Origin: Photobacterium sanguinicancri
GTDB taxonomy: Bacteria; Pseudomonadota; Gammaproteobacteria; Enterobacterales; Vibrionaceae
DNA: 64,000 nucleotides
Reading direction: 5' to 3'
Assembly: GCF_024346675.1 (NCBI RefSeq)
Contig: NZ_AP024850.1
Coordinates: 1,426,001-1,490,000 of the forward strand
The position numbers were made by a program, and so were the translations under genes. The notes beneath the pieces were generated by a model. It did no database searches. It was not told the origin of the DNA and was given only the letters and a program-made list of their open reading frames with translations. Positions 8,979-16,936 of the stretch are shown piece after piece. Each line of letters opens with the position of its first letter. The first letter of the stretch is position 1.

Positions 8979-10982
8979 TTATAAGTAGATGCCACGTAGT
9001 AATGCTGAGAGCGCAATAAGCTCTGCTGATGATGCCTTTTCTTTACCTTTCTCAGTATCTAGCTCTGTTCCTTGAGTGCTTTCTTTTGAATCAGGGAACA
9101 TACGGAAGCTGCTGTTCATGATGATTTCAGCAAGTTTAGGGAAAAGCGCGTGAACAATTTGCCCGAAAATACCGAGATTGGTTGCAATGCGTTTAGGCTT
9201 ATCGATGATTGCCGTCGCCAATAAATCAGCGGCTTCTTCTGGTTTCAGCGTCGGCACTGATTGATAGATTTTGGTTGGTGCAATCATAGGTGTTGCCACA
9301 AGTGGCATGTTGATGGTGGTGAAATTCACATTCATATCTGAATATTCTGCGGCAGCACAACGAGTGAAGGCATCGAGTGCGGCTTTAGAAGCAACATACG
9401 CAGAAAAACGTGGTGCGTTGGTTAATACCCCAATAGATGAGATGTTAATGACGTGGCCACCACCTTGTGCTTCCATACTTGGCAGTAAACCTAATGTCAG
9501 TTTAAGTGCACCAAAGTAGTTCAGCTGCATCGTACGTTCGAAATCGTGGAAACGGTCAACTGAATTTGCAATCGAACGACGAATTGAGCGACCTGCATTG
9601 TTAATTAGAATGTCAACGCGACCGTGAATTTCTAAAATATCAGCAGTTAAACGTTCCACATCACTGATGTTAGACAGATCACATTGGTAGGTATGTGCTG
9701 TACCACCTAACTCTTCAACTTGCGCACGTGTTTCAGCTAGCTTTTCTTCATCACGCGCAACCAGAATCATTTCTGCGCCATTTTCTGCTAATTTGAATGC
9801 AGTTGCTTGGCCGATCCCTGAACTTGCGCCAGTGATCAAAATGATCTTGTTTGCGACGCGTGCTTTCAAACTACGATCACCTGAGATTTCAGGATCTAAG
9901 TGACGTTCCCAGTAATCCCAAATAGCAGGTGCGTAATGAGGAAGACGAGGACACTCGATCCCTGAACCTTTAAGCGCCTGCTGTGTTTCGCGGCAATCAA
10001 ACTCTGTCGGGTAAGTGAAGAATTTCAAGACTTCAGCTGGGATGCCGAGATCTTTCATTGTGACATCTGCAATTTGTTTAACAGTCGGTAACGACATGAT
10101 CGCTTGTTTCACTTGATTTGGCACTAAGCCAAATAAGCGTGCATCAATTCGCATCGCCATACGTGGCGCATGACCTGCTTCTGCGAAGATATTGAGCACT
10201 TCACCGGCACGATAAGGTTTTGGATCGGTAATGTGGAAACACCCACCGTCTAACCCCTCTTTATGTGCGATATGGTCAAGTACATTGACAACATAATCGA
10301 CAGGTACAATATTAAGTCGGCCGCCTTCTAAACCTATTGTCGGTACCCAAGCCGGTAATACACCGCGAATGCGTTGAATCATCTTAAACAAGTAATACGG
10401 ACCGTCTACACGATCAGCAACACCTGTTTTCGAATCACCAACAACCATACCTGGGCGGTAGATGCGGAAAGGGACTAAGCAGTTTTCTCGAACCGCACGT
10501 TCAGATTCATGTTTGGTAGAAAAGTAAGGGTGATCAAGGTTTTCAGCCTCGCTAAACATGTCCTCACGGAAGTGACCTTCGTATAAGCCTGCTGCTGCAA
10601 TTGAACTAATATGATGGAAACAACCGACGCTTAGTAGATTAGCCGCTTCTAAAGCATGGTTTGTACCTAATACGTTAACCTCTTGCTGCTCTTCAGCGCC
10701 AGCGCTGAGGTCATAAATTGCAGCTAAGTGGAAAAAGTGAGTGACTTTGCCTTTTAATGCAGAGATATCTTGCTCTGAAAGCCCCAGTCCAGCTTGAGTG
10801 AGATCACCTGTAATTGGAACGATGCGGCCAGCCTCGATCCCGTTCTCTTCTTGCCATGTGGTTAGTCTTTGTTGAGCATTTTCATTGCGGCAAAGTACAT
10901 ATATCGTCCCTTCTCTTTTTAACAGGCGGGTTAACAGGTTTCGTCCTAGAAAACCTGTACCGCCAGTAAGAAAATATGCCAT
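8979..10982 (-). CDS. Fatty acyl-CoA reductase, two-domain SDR (fatty alcohol forming type)
   Basis: A 667-residue fusion of two NAD(P)-binding modules. The N-terminal extended-SDR/male-sterility-type domain (about 1-365) starts FLTGGTGFLG and has the catalytic YFSTK. The C-terminal classical SDR domain (about 375-640) has ITGASSGIG, NNAG and SAYVASK. Layout and sequence strongly resemble the Marinobacter enzyme that reduces acyl-CoA to fatty alcohol for wax ester synthesis. It is followed by an ACBP gene, and a GMC-type alcohol oxidoreductase lies divergently upstream. The GGAG Shine-Dalgarno is five bases from the ATG. A wax synthase is not visible here. The product could be fatty alcohol or aldehyde. 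Confidence 0.88.
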   Translation of the reverse strand: MAYFLTGGTGFLGRNLLTRLLKREGTIYVLCRNENAQQRLTTWQEENGIEAGRIVPITGDLTQAGLGLSEQDISALKGKVTHFFHLAAIYDLSAGAEEQQEVNVLGTNHALEAANLLSVGCFHHISSIAAAGLYEGHFREDMFSEAENLDHPYFSTKHESERAVRENCLVPFRIYRPGMVVGDSKTGVADRVDGPYYLFKMIQRIRGVLPAWVPTIGLEGGRLNIVPVDYVVNVLDHIAHKEGLDGGCFHITDPKPYRAGEVLNIFAEAGHAPRMAMRIDARLFGLVPNQVKQAIMSLPTVKQIADVTMKDLGIPAEVLKFFTYPTEFDCRETQQALKGSGIECPRLPHYAPAIWDYWERHLDPEISGDRSLKARVANKIILITGASSGIGQATAFKLAENGAEMILVARDEEKLAETRAQVEELGGTAHTYQCDLSNISDVERLTADILEIHGRVDILINNAGRSIRRSIANSVDRFHDFERTMQLNYFGALKLTLGLLPSMEAQGGGHVINISSIGVLTNAPRFSAYVASKAALDAFTRCAAAEYSDMNVNFTTINMPLVATPMIAPTKIYQSVPTLKPEEAADLLATAIIDKPKRIATNLGIFGQIVHALFPKLAEIIMNSSFRMFPDSKESTQGTELDTEKGKEKASSAELIALSALLRGIYL

Positions 10983-11237
10983 TTGCTCTCCTTAAGTATT
11001 CACAGCTGATAAATGTATTCCTTTTCGATATACAACTTACACTGGTCAGAGCTCCTGTCTTTAGCCAAAGTTTAAAATTATTAAATAGATCACCTTTTAA
11101 ATTTGTTTCATATCGAGTTTTCACTCTAATTCAAAGATAAAGCAGACATTGGTCAAAAAGAAATTAGAATTCATCTATTATTAATTAATCGACAACAAGA
11201 GAATGAGCTGGCGCTTTTCAAGGATGGAGAAAGAATA

Positions 11238-12872
11238 ATGTTCGACTATATCATTGTGGGTGCTGGCTCTGCCGGTTGCACATTAGCAAACCGATTATCT
11301 GAAGACCCTAAAATAAAGGTTTGTCTAATTGAAGCAGGACCTAAAGACACTAGCTTTTTAGTGCATGTACCTTTGGGTTTAATAGGCATGATGCATTCAA
11401 AGAAAATGAATTGGCGTTATTACACAGACCCAGAAAGTGAATTGAACAACCGTCAGTTATTTTGGCCTCGTGGTAAAACCCTTGGTGGTAGTAGTGCATC
11501 CAATGCTATGTGTTACATCCGAGGACATGCTTGGGATTATGATCATTGGGCCAGTCTTGGCAATAAAGGTTGGAAGTACAATGATGTGCTTCCTTATTTT
11601 AAGAAAGCACAAAACCAAGTGCGAGGAGAAGATGCCTACCATGGTATTGGTGGGCCACTTAATGTTGATGACCTCCGCGTAAAAAACCCGTTGTCAGTTG
11701 CTTTTGTTGCTGCAGCCAAACAAGCGGGCCACTATTACAATTCAGACTTTAATGGGGTAAGCCAAGAAGGGGTTGGTTACTATCAAGTTACCCAAATTAA
11801 TGGGCAACGCTGCAGTTCTGCGGTGGGGTATTTACGTCCTAGCGAAACGCGGCCTAATTTAGTGGTTATTACCGATGCGTTAACCACCAAGATCTTGTTC
11901 AATGGGAAGCAAGCTGTAGGTGTGGAGTATGAAAAGGATGGAAAGCGTGATGTTGTTAATGCGAAGCGCGAGGTCATACTAAGTGGAGGCGCAATCAACA
12001 GCCCGCAATTACTGATGTTGTCAGGCATTGGTGATCAAACGCAATTGGAAGCATTAGGTATAGATTGTCGTCATCATTTACCGGGGGTTGGTAAAAACCT
12101 TCAAGATCATCTCGATACATTAGTAGTGACGCGAGAGAAAACCTTCCACTCTGTTGGTTTTTCCCCCGTTGCCATGTTACGTTCCTTAAAAGGAGCGGTG
12201 GATTATTTACTGTTTCGAAAGGGTAATTTCACCACCAATATTGCAGAAGCGGGTGGTTTCGCTAAAACATCGCCCGATCTGTCTGAGCCAGATGTTCAGT
12301 TTCATTTCTCCCCTTGCTTTCTTGATAATCATGGCTTGAATTTATGGCAAACAGTCCGTCATGGTTACTCGTTACATGTGTGTAATTTAAGGCCGAAGAG
12401 CCGTGGCTGGTTATCGCTGGCGAGTACCAATCCCCACGATGCGGTGAGGATCCATGCAGGTTATTTGTCTCACCCTGATGACATTGAAGTGATGTTGAAA
12501 GGGATTAAGTTATCACGTCAAATACTTGCGCAAAAATCATTTGATGCATTTCGTGGAGAAGAGGTTTATCCCGGTAAAGCTATTCAGTCAGATGACGAAT
12601 TAAGAGCATTTATTCGCCGTAAAGCAGAGTCTATTTATCACCCTGTAGGTACCTGCAAAATGGGGGCTGATAATATGGCGGTTGTAGACAGTGAATTAAA
12701 AGTACACGGCTTAGTTGGATTGCGGGTTGTTGATGCTTCTATTATGCCAACATTAGTTGGAGGAAATACAAATGCACCAACAATCATGATTGCAGAAAAA
12801 GCCTCAGTTGATATTTTATCCAAAGTAGAAATAAGCTATCAACAGAAGAAAAAAACCGTCGGCATCGTTTAG
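11238..12872 (+). CDS. GMC-family FAD alcohol/choline dehydrogenase-like oxidoreductase
   Basis: A 544-residue flavoprotein of the glucose-methanol-choline family (usual length 530-560). The FAD-binding start is VGAGSAGCTLANRLSEDP, followed by WPRGKTLGGSSASNAMCYIR. The C-terminal catalytic region has HPVGTCKMG and, near the end, GGNTNAPTIMIAEK, supplying the His and Asn active-site residues. The closest types are AlkJ-like long-chain alcohol dehydrogenases and choline dehydrogenases. Its divergence from a fatty acyl-CoA reductase favours a fatty alcohol substrate, but betaine-type metabolism is not excluded. A GGAG Shine-Dalgarno lies upstream. Confidence 0.87.
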   Translation: MFDYIIVGAGSAGCTLANRLSEDPKIKVCLIEAGPKDTSFLVHVPLGLIGMMHSKKMNWRYYTDPESELNNRQLFWPRGKTLGGSSASNAMCYIRGHAWDYDHWASLGNKGWKYNDVLPYFKKAQNQVRGEDAYHGIGGPLNVDDLRVKNPLSVAFVAAAKQAGHYYNSDFNGVSQEGVGYYQVTQINGQRCSSAVGYLRPSETRPNLVVITDALTTKILFNGKQAVGVEYEKDGKRDVVNAKREVILSGGAINSPQLLMLSGIGDQTQLEALGIDCRHHLPGVGKNLQDHLDTLVVTREKTFHSVGFSPVAMLRSLKGAVDYLLFRKGNFTTNIAEAGGFAKTSPDLSEPDVQFHFSPCFLDNHGLNLWQTVRHGYSLHVCNLRPKSRGWLSLASTNPHDAVRIHAGYLSHPDDIEVMLKGIKLSRQILAQKSFDAFRGEEVYPGKAIQSDDELRAFIRRKAESIYHPVGTCKMGADNMAVVDSELKVHGLVGLRVVDASIMPTLVGGNTNAPTIMIAEKASVDILSKVEISYQQKKKTVGIV

Positions 12873-12884
12873 TTATTAAAAATT

Positions 12885-12913
12885 AAAGCCTATGAATATT
12901 TTGATTAGGCTTT
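12885..12913 (+). terminator. Probable terminator of the GMC oxidoreductase gene
   Basis: AAAGCCTA and TAGGCTTT pair around a 13-base loop, followed by ATTTATAT. The stem is short and the T-run interrupted. Confidence 0.5.
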
Positions 12914-13126
12914 ATTTATATCTATTTTAAAAATTAGGGTGAATGTTCTAATTTTATTTACCATAATTGTTTTGCATAGTCTTAATTTTAATTTCCTTTC
13001 TCTGCTAAATAATCAATTAGCCCTAACTTGGACGCTTTCTTGCGTTTCCTATATTTAATGTGACTGAAATATGAGACAGTTATTTAATGTTTTATGTGTC
13101 TAACATTATTTCGCTCGGGGTGAAGT

Positions 13127-14188
13127 ATGTTTTCAAAAGATAATTTTTCTAAAAAATTTCAAGGCTTAATGAACGATGTAAATGAGCGCTTGAAACAAAA
13201 CACCGAGTTAGCACAATCAACCATCAAACAATTTGTTGAGAATGGCGGTTCATCGTATCCAGCAGCTGCCGTAATGGCGACATTGAATGGGTTGTTTGGC
13301 GATACCTTGCTAGAGAAAAAGCACAGATTTGCTCAACGCATGTCGATTCGTGATCAGAAGCAAGATTTGGTACTTGAAAAATCCCAGTTAGTACGCCAGT
13401 TGCCAGATGCGCAATCCCGAATCATCTTGTGCGTACACGGCTGGTGTATGAGCGATGTGCAATGGACTCGTAAAGGCGTTGATCATGGTCGCCAATTCGA
13501 AAAATTTGGTTATACCCCTTTATATCTGAGGTACAACACGGGTCGGCATATTTCAGAGAACGGTGAAGATTTTTCTCACTTTCTAGAGCAGCTGATCAGT
13601 GAGTGGCCTTGTGAAGTAAAAGAGCTGGTTTTACTCGGTCATAGCATGGGTGGATTAGTTAGCCGAAGTGCTTGTTATTATGCGTCGCAGCATCAGCATA
13701 CTTGGCTTAAGTCGTTAACAACCTTGGTGACACTTGGTAGTCCTCATAATGGTGCGCCGCTTGCTAAATTGGCATGTTGGTTAGACGCACAAATTGAAGA
13801 TACTCCGTCGTTAAAAGTGTTCTCATCTATTGCTGACGTTCGCAGTAATGGCAGCCGTGACTTAAGCCGAGGTGTGATTTTTCATGAAGCATGGCGTGAT
13901 GGTCAGCAAGGCGTTTTCCCTCATATCCATTTGCCTTTGCACGTGAACTGTTTTGCCGCTGCGAGTTGCTTAGGCCATGACATTGAAGATGAAAAAAACA
14001 GATTGCTAGGCGATGGGTTAGTACCTGTATCGAGCGCATTGGGTGAGGCGAGGGGCTATATTACGCGTCTTGGCTTTCCGCTGGATAACTTATGGGTCGC
14101 AGGGGGGATTAGCCATCTAGGTTTGCTCAATCATCCGCAAGTCTTGCATCAGGTACAGTCGTGGGTGTTAGTGAATTCGCCTGATTAA
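13127..14188 (+). CDS. Alpha/beta hydrolase, lipase/PGAP1-like
   Basis: A 353-residue protein with no signal peptide. The central part shows an alpha/beta-hydrolase core: VHGWCMS forming the oxyanion region, the nucleophile elbow GHSMGGLVSR, then VTLGSPHNGAPLA, a pattern seen in triacylglycerol lipases and PGAP1-like esterases. The catalytic Ser is in GHSMGG; a likely His is in GGISHLGLL near the C-terminus. The N-terminal 90 residues are helical and charged and match nothing I recognise. It lies about 250 bases after the GMC gene, so it may belong to the same lipid-handling locus. The true substrate is unknown. Confidence 0.75.
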   Translation: MFSKDNFSKKFQGLMNDVNERLKQNTELAQSTIKQFVENGGSSYPAAAVMATLNGLFGDTLLEKKHRFAQRMSIRDQKQDLVLEKSQLVRQLPDAQSRIILCVHGWCMSDVQWTRKGVDHGRQFEKFGYTPLYLRYNTGRHISENGEDFSHFLEQLISEWPCEVKELVLLGHSMGGLVSRSACYYASQHQHTWLKSLTTLVTLGSPHNGAPLAKLACWLDAQIEDTPSLKVFSSIADVRSNGSRDLSRGVIFHEAWRDGQQGVFPHIHLPLHVNCFAAASCLGHDIEDEKNRLLGDGLVPVSSALGEARGYITRLGFPLDNLWVAGGISHLGLLNHPQVLHQVQSWVLVNSPD

Positions 14189-14235
14189 AACCGAAAATTT
14201 AAGTCAGAATGTGGTCGTTTCATACATATGTAAAA

Positions 14236-14251
14236 AATCATATATATGATT
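14236..14251. promoter_or_regulatory. Palindromic operator candidate upstream of the ArsC-ArsR fusion gene
   Basis: AATCATATATATGATT is a perfect 16-base palindrome about 60 bases before the ATG. A copy with one mismatch lies upstream of gap-arsJ at 21217-21232, and similarity continues past the palindrome into a CGA-containing stretch. This makes it the best candidate site for the ArsR domain encoded downstream, with autoregulation. Confidence 0.65.
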
Positions 14252-14309
14252 TGCGATATATTGAGTTTGCGATAGTATACTTCTTAGGCTGACTAAGTAA
14301 CGATTGATC

Positions 14310-15122
14310 ATGAAACGAATATTATTTCTATGTACAGGTAATTCTGCACGCTCCCAATTAGCTGAAGCTATCATGCGCGATATGGCGGGCGATACGTACG
14401 TGGTGATGAGTGCGGGTATGCGTCCAGAAGGTGTTGATCCTCGGGTGTATGAAGTGCTTGAACACTTTGAAATTAACAGTGATAACTTGAACAGTGTGAC
14501 AGCCGATTCTTATCGCGATCAGCATTTTGATGTTGTGATCACATTATGTGATAAAGCGAGTAACGAGTGTGAACTCTTCACAGATTCGGATGCGCTTATT
14601 CACTGGGATTTTAAAGACCCTAAACAGCAAGCAGGCAGCGACAGTTTTTTTGAAACAGCAGAGCAGCTAAAATCAAAAATAGCCTTGTTTTTGTTGTTAA
14701 ATGGCGAACATAGCTCACCAACCATTGGGCCTGTTGAGTTATTTAAGATCATGAGTGATCCACTTCGTTTGCGTATCTTGATGTTGATCGAAGATGAATT
14801 TGCTTTGTCTGTTAGTGATCTGACCAAGGTATTGGAAGTAAGCCAACCTAAAGTATCGCGTCATTTAGCGTTATTACGCGATGCGGGGATTTTGAATGAT
14901 CATCGCGAAGGGCAGTGGATCTACTATCATTTTCCGATCACATTACCTCGCTGGATTACGCATGTGTTAGCAACGGTACGCAATGGTAACTCTGCGATGA
15001 TTAACCAAGAAAAAATTCGGTTAATGCAGCTAAAAGATCGTCGCAAGCCTCAGTTAAGTAAACCTCATATGTTTAACCCGCTAAGTGAACACTATCAACA
15101 TCACTTGATGGAAAAAAATTGA
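14310..15122 (+). CDS. Fusion of arsenate reductase (LMW-phosphatase type) and ArsR-family regulator
   Basis: A 270-residue protein in two parts. Residues 1-130 are a low-molecular-weight phosphatase/ArsC fold with the P-loop CTGNSARS at Cys8 and a redox pair Cys80/Cys87, the same spacing as in thioredoxin-coupled arsenate reductases; the Asp loop is DFKDP. Residues about 145-235 are an ArsR winged helix (SQPKVSRHLALLRDAGIL). The usual CVC arsenite site of ArsR is replaced by SVS, so sensing must differ from classical ArsR. The ATG is preferred over a TTG two codons earlier. A phosphatase gene follows after 17 bases. Confidence 0.88.
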   Translation: MKRILFLCTGNSARSQLAEAIMRDMAGDTYVVMSAGMRPEGVDPRVYEVLEHFEINSDNLNSVTADSYRDQHFDVVITLCDKASNECELFTDSDALIHWDFKDPKQQAGSDSFFETAEQLKSKIALFLLLNGEHSSPTIGPVELFKIMSDPLRLRILMLIEDEFALSVSDLTKVLEVSQPKVSRHLALLRDAGILNDHREGQWIYYHFPITLPRWITHVLATVRNGNSAMINQEKIRLMQLKDRRKPQLSKPHMFNPLSEHYQHHLMEKN

Positions 15123-15139
15123 CAGAATAGGAATCAATT

Positions 15140-15634
15140 ATGCCGACTCATCCATTTTGGGCTCTTCCTTTAGCTGATAGCGGAAAGTTATTGCTAACGC
15201 CTTGCCCTGGCACGAAAGAAGCAGACTTAGCCAGCTCTATTGCTGATTTGAAAGCTGAAGGCGCGACGGTTGTGCTGACAGCATTAGAAATGAATGATTT
15301 GCCTAACGACGGAGTACAAGCATTAGCAGATGCATGTAAAGACGCGGGCTTAGCGTGGTTTCACCTTCCAATAGAAGATGATTGTGCACCAGCCGAAGGT
15401 TTTGATGAAAATTGGACAGCCGCAAATCAGGCTGCTCAGCGTGCATTAGATAACGGTGAAGCAGTAGTGGCACATTGTAAAGGTGGCTCTGGCCGTACAG
15501 GTTTAATTGCTGCTCGTATCATGCTTGATCGCGGTGTTGATGTGAAAACGGCAGTGGCACAAATTCAGGTGCTTCGCCCTGGTGCTTTCACTCGCCAAGC
15601 GCACATCGATTACATTGCTCAGTTTGCTAAGTAA
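15140..15634 (+). CDS. Dual-specificity/tyrosine phosphatase-like protein
   Basis: A 164-residue cytoplasmic protein with the cysteine-phosphatase signature HCKGGSGRTG (about residues 114-123), an upstream general-acid region around LPIEDDCAP, and overall similarity to the CDKN3/dual-specificity phosphatase group. It starts 17 bases after the ArsC-ArsR fusion and ends in a strong terminator, so the two form an operon. Its substrate is unknown. Co-transcription with an arsenate-responsive regulator suggests a role in handling phosphate or arsenate esters, but free protein-tyrosine phosphatase activity is equally possible. Confidence 0.8.
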   Translation: MPTHPFWALPLADSGKLLLTPCPGTKEADLASSIADLKAEGATVVLTALEMNDLPNDGVQALADACKDAGLAWFHLPIEDDCAPAEGFDENWTAANQAAQRALDNGEAVVAHCKGGSGRTGLIAARIMLDRGVDVKTAVAQIQVLRPGAFTRQAHIDYIAQFAK

Positions 15635-15683
15635 GCCTAATGAATCACTGCTGAATTGTGAATAATACGAAAAGATAGCTAAG

Positions 15684-15708
15684 AAAGGCACGATGATCGT
15701 GCCTTTTT
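15684..15708 (+). terminator. Terminator of the arsC-arsR/phosphatase operon
   Basis: AAAGGCACGA and TCGTGCCTTT pair around a TGA loop, followed by TT and an AT-rich tract. Confidence 0.82.
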
Positions 15709-15784
15709 ATTTCACTTCTTTATTTTACTGCTTTCTTATACCCAAACCTTGAGTCATCTCGGAATCTATTTATAGGTCGAGGCC

Positions 15785-16441
15785 TTAATCAGGCATGACG
15801 ATAATACCAAGTGGTTCAAGTAACTGAGCTTGTTGCCATTCGCAAATTTTGACACCATGTAAGCTTACACGCCGTGGATCAAGACCATACAGTTCAGTGT
15901 GGCTTAAATCGCAATTTTCCATATTAAATTGTCCCCAGCTATCTTCTGAGAATTCACTGCGGCTTAAATCCGACCCTTTAAACGAAGCACCTAATAGATT
16001 TGCACCATTCCAACGGTTTTCAAACAGGTCACATTTTTCGATGCACTGACGTTCAAAGTTGGTGTAAGCAAGGTTACAACCTGTAATATAAGCAGAGCAA
16101 AAGTAACTACTGTGGCTGATATGGTTAACAAAGCTGGCTTGCTGAAAGTTCACCCCCTTTAGATCACACTCTCTGAACTCTATGCCAAAACAATTCGCGC
16201 CTGAGAAGTTAGCCATGGCAAGTTGGCACTGCTTGAAACTGGCATCGCGTAAATCGGCATAATTGAAATGGCACCCTTCAATGTCACCTTGTTCAATAAA
16301 TTTACAATTAACAAACTGTACATCTCTTAAATCAGTACGTTCGAAATTACAGCGATAGAATTGGCAGTTTTCGTAATGCGAGTCACGTAAGTTCTGGTGA
16401 GAAAAATCCGCCTGATCAAAAGATTTGTTTTTCGTTAGCAT
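15785..16441 (-). CDS. qnr: Qnr-type pentapeptide repeat protein (quinolone resistance)
   Basis: Exactly 218 residues, the standard Qnr length. It consists of right-handed beta-helix pentapeptide repeats throughout (for example ADLRD, ANFSG, CNLAY, SDLSR) and ends LLEPLGIIVMPD. Several blocks match QnrA-type proteins closely (GCHFNYADLRDASFK, FGIEFRECDLKG, SGADCFGIEF-like). Qnr proteins bind DNA gyrase and topoisomerase IV and shield them from quinolones; aquatic Vibrionaceae carry chromosomal copies. A GGAG Shine-Dalgarno lies seven bases before the ATG. No LexA box (CTG-N10-CAG) was found upstream, unlike qnrB. It is convergent with the phosphatase operon. Confidence 0.93.
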   Translation of the reverse strand: MLTKNKSFDQADFSHQNLRDSHYENCQFYRCNFERTDLRDVQFVNCKFIEQGDIEGCHFNYADLRDASFKQCQLAMANFSGANCFGIEFRECDLKGVNFQQASFVNHISHSSYFCSAYITGCNLAYTNFERQCIEKCDLFENRWNGANLLGASFKGSDLSRSEFSEDSWGQFNMENCDLSHTELYGLDPRRVSLHGVKICEWQQAQLLEPLGIIVMPD

Positions 16442-16936
16442 GGGTAAGCTCCGTTAAATAACCCGTGCAGACTATCATCTGATAACGTAAAAAAACCAGT
16501 AATTAAAACCCTGTAAAAACAACATATTAAAACCCTTCAAAATAGCCCCTTTAAGGCCCCAAAATCGCACGTGATAAGACTAACAAGCTTGTTATCATCT
16601 GAGCGTATGAGGAAATTAATTTGGATTAATGTCGTCTTAGCCATTAATTGGTTAAATTTGCAGCAAAATGCACTATTGGCATGGTGGTAAATCTTTTCTA
16701 GTGTTGAACAATACCTTGTAAAGATTCTTTGAATTATTGCTGTGGCTTATTGCTTTACGGCGATAGATACATAAAAAACAAGCGAATATGTCAAAATGTG
16801 ACCATATACAGAGAAACAAGATCCTTCATGCGAGCGATACTATGTGTATATGCAACTCATGATATAAATCAACATTTGGTTGCATACTCTGAGATATACC
16901 TCTGCACTGTTATCTAACACTGCTTATGAGGAAGCA
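16442..16936. other. Intergenic region between qnr and dcuC
   Basis: About 495 bases. Near qnr there are two imperfect direct copies of ATTAAAACCCT (about 16503 and 16526). The dcuC side holds an FNR-like box with a well-spaced -10. A 62-codon open frame here is not supported as a gene. Confidence 0.5.
16859..16872 (+). promoter_or_regulatory. FNR-like box with -10 element upstream of dcuC
   Basis: ATGAT-ATAA-ATCAA matches the FNR consensus TTGAT-N4-ATCAA at nine of ten positions. If its centre is at -41.5, the start of transcription falls near 16907 and the -10 hexamer window holds TATACC. That is the class II activator geometry. DcuC of E. coli is FNR-activated, which agrees. Confidence 0.6.

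Noticed and set aside
16442..16560. LexA box upstream of qnr
   Set aside because: No CTG-N10-CAG with the right spacing was found; the nearest CTG/CAG pair is separated by 15 bases.
16729..16917. 62-codon plus-strand open frame before dcuC
   Set aside because: It overlaps the FNR-like box and promoter of dcuC and lacks a ribosome-binding site.
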